A DNA stretch of 64,000 nt, from NCBI GenBank assembly GCA_963781035.1, contig CAWAEN010000006.1, positions 124,001 through 188,000 on the forward strand. The letters are read 5' to 3'. The notes under the pieces were generated by a model. The model saw only the letters and a program-made list of their open reading frames with translations, ran no database searches and was not told the DNA's origin. Below, one piece after another: positions 63,209 through 64,000 of the stretch. Each line of letters starts with the position of its first letter. Within the stretch, counting starts at the first letter, position 1. This DNA is from SZUA-35 sp963781035 (GTDB lineage: Bacteria > Actinomycetota > Acidimicrobiia > Acidimicrobiales > SZUA-35). The position numbers were made by a program, and so were the translations under genes.

Positions 63209-64000
63209 TGGCCTCCGACGTACGAGTCGTGTTCCTCGGTGGCCTCGGCGAGATCGGTCGCAACTGTGCGGCGATCGAGGTCGACAAGCGCATCATGCTC
63301 ATCGATTGCGGGCTCATGTTCCCCGACGACGACATGGCCGGCATCGACCTCGTCCTGCCGGACTTCACCTGGTTGCGTGAGAACGCCGACCGGATCGAGG
63401 GTGTGGTCTGCACCCACGGCCACGAGGACCACATCGGTGCGCTCAGCCACCTCCTCAGCGAGATGCCGCTGAAGATCATCGGCTCGCCGCTCACGATCGG
63501 GCTGGCCAAGAACCGCATCAACGAACGCGGTGTCAACAAACAAGCCAGTTTCATCGAAGTCAGCGACGGCGATCGCATCCAGGTCGGCCCGTTCGACCTC
63601 GAGTTCTTCCCGGTCACTCACTCCGTGCCGCACGGATTCGCCACCGCGTTCCACACCCCGCAGGGTGTCATCCTGCACTCGCGGCGACTTCAAACTCGAC
63701 ATGACCCCGGTCGATGGCCGACTCACCGACCTCGCCGCGATCGGTCACCTCGCGAAGGACGACGGCATCCGGCTGTTCCTGTGCGACAGCACCAACGCCG
63801 ATGCCGAGGGGTTCTCGGCATCGGAGACCTCCATCGGGCAATCGATCCACGACCTGTTCATGCAGCGTCCGGACAAGCGGATCATCGTGGCGTCGTTCGC
63901 CAGCCACATCCACCGCGTCCAGCAGGTGGCGAACGCCGCGATCGCCAACGGCCGCAAGATCGCCACCCTCGGCCGGTCGATGAACAACAACGTGAACCTG
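63208..64000 (+). CDS. rnj: Ribonuclease J, N-terminal part (one frameshift; cut by window edge)
   Basis: RNase J is a metallo-beta-lactamase/beta-CASP nuclease with 5'-exo and endonuclease activity in RNA turnover and rRNA maturation. ATG 63208 overlaps the dapA stop. The text shows VVFLGGLGEIGRNCAAIEVD, THGHEDHIGALSHLL (zinc-binding H-x-H-x-D-H), THSVPHGFATAFHTPQG, and the beta-CASP start IIVASFASHIHRVQQVANAA. One extra c near 63682 (tcg-C-ggc) breaks the frame before DFKLDMTPVDG. The C-terminal half lies outside the window. Confidence 0.92.
   Translation, partial: MASDVRVVFLGGLGEIGRNCAAIEVDKRIMLIDCGLMFPDDDMAGIDLVLPDFTWLRENADRIEGVVCTHGHEDHIGALSHLLSEMPLKIIGSPLTIGLAKNRINERGVNKQASFIEVSDGDRIQVGPFDLEFFPVTHSVPHGFATAFHTPQGVILHSRRLQTRHDPGRWPTHRPRRDRSPREGRRHPAVPVRQHQRRCRGVLGIGDLHRAIDPRPVHAASGQADHRGVVRQPHPPRPAGGERRDRQRPQDRHPRPVDEQQREP

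Overview
The window is high-GC DNA with frequent GTG starts and tight stop/start overlaps (GTGA, ATGA, TGATG). The order ffh-rpsP-KH-rimM-trmD-rplS-yraN-comM-dprA-whiG-rpsB-tsf-pyrH-frr-cdsA-dxr-rseP-ispG-rimP-nusA-ylxR-infB-ylxP-rbfA-truB-ribF-rpsO-pnp-dapB-dapA-rnj is actinobacterial. An aerobic CO dehydrogenase cluster, a WhiG-type sigma factor and a SARP-type regulator fit a free-living actinobacterium. My best guess is class Acidimicrobiia; this is inferred from synteny and protein style, not proven.

Layout. 1-7.0 kb (minus strand): a translationally chained operon for a large exported protein, an ABC ATPase, an ABC permease, a membrane protein, a MoxR ATPase and a DUF58 protein, cut by the left edge. 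7.2-12.3 kb: SRP, ribosomal and tRNA-modification genes. 12.3-16.2 kb: a cytochrome c lipoprotein, comM, dprA and a SARP regulator. 16.3-17.0 kb: a membrane protein made mostly of 72-bp tandem repeats. 17.5-20.4 kb: whiG, a degenerate LytM/alpha-beta hydrolase fusion and an acetyltransferase. 20.5-29.4 kb: translation, phospholipid and isoprenoid (MEP) genes. 29.9-38.4 kb: rimP-nusA-ylxR-infB-ylxP-rbfA-truB-ribF plus a flavin reductase. 38.4-42.9 kb: a mixed accessory patch. 43-50 kb: a form I CO dehydrogenase operon (coxM-S-L and maturation genes coxF-D-E) with a divergent LysR regulator. 50-51.5 kb: gene remnants. 51.6-64 kb: rpsO, pnp, dapB, a lipoprotein, a kinase/membrane-protein pair, a carotenoid oxygenase with a divergent TetR gene, SURF1, dapA and rnj, the last cut by the right edge.

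Two global patterns matter. First, many conserved genes (moxR, ffh, rpsB, nusA, ylxR, infB, coxL, coxF, the amidase, SURF1, rnj and above all pnp) are broken by 1-nt indels, mostly single-base insertions, while the protein stays intact in the neighbouring frame. I read these as uncorrected sequencing errors, so such genes are annotated as whole genes with the break marked. Second, a short GC-rich palindromic element built on AACCCGAGG and CCCCCGATTCTGTGGGG recurs just after the stop codons of rplS, yraN, rseP and ispG. Many genes also have a TANNNT box 6-10 nt before the start codon, which suggests widespread leaderless transcription.
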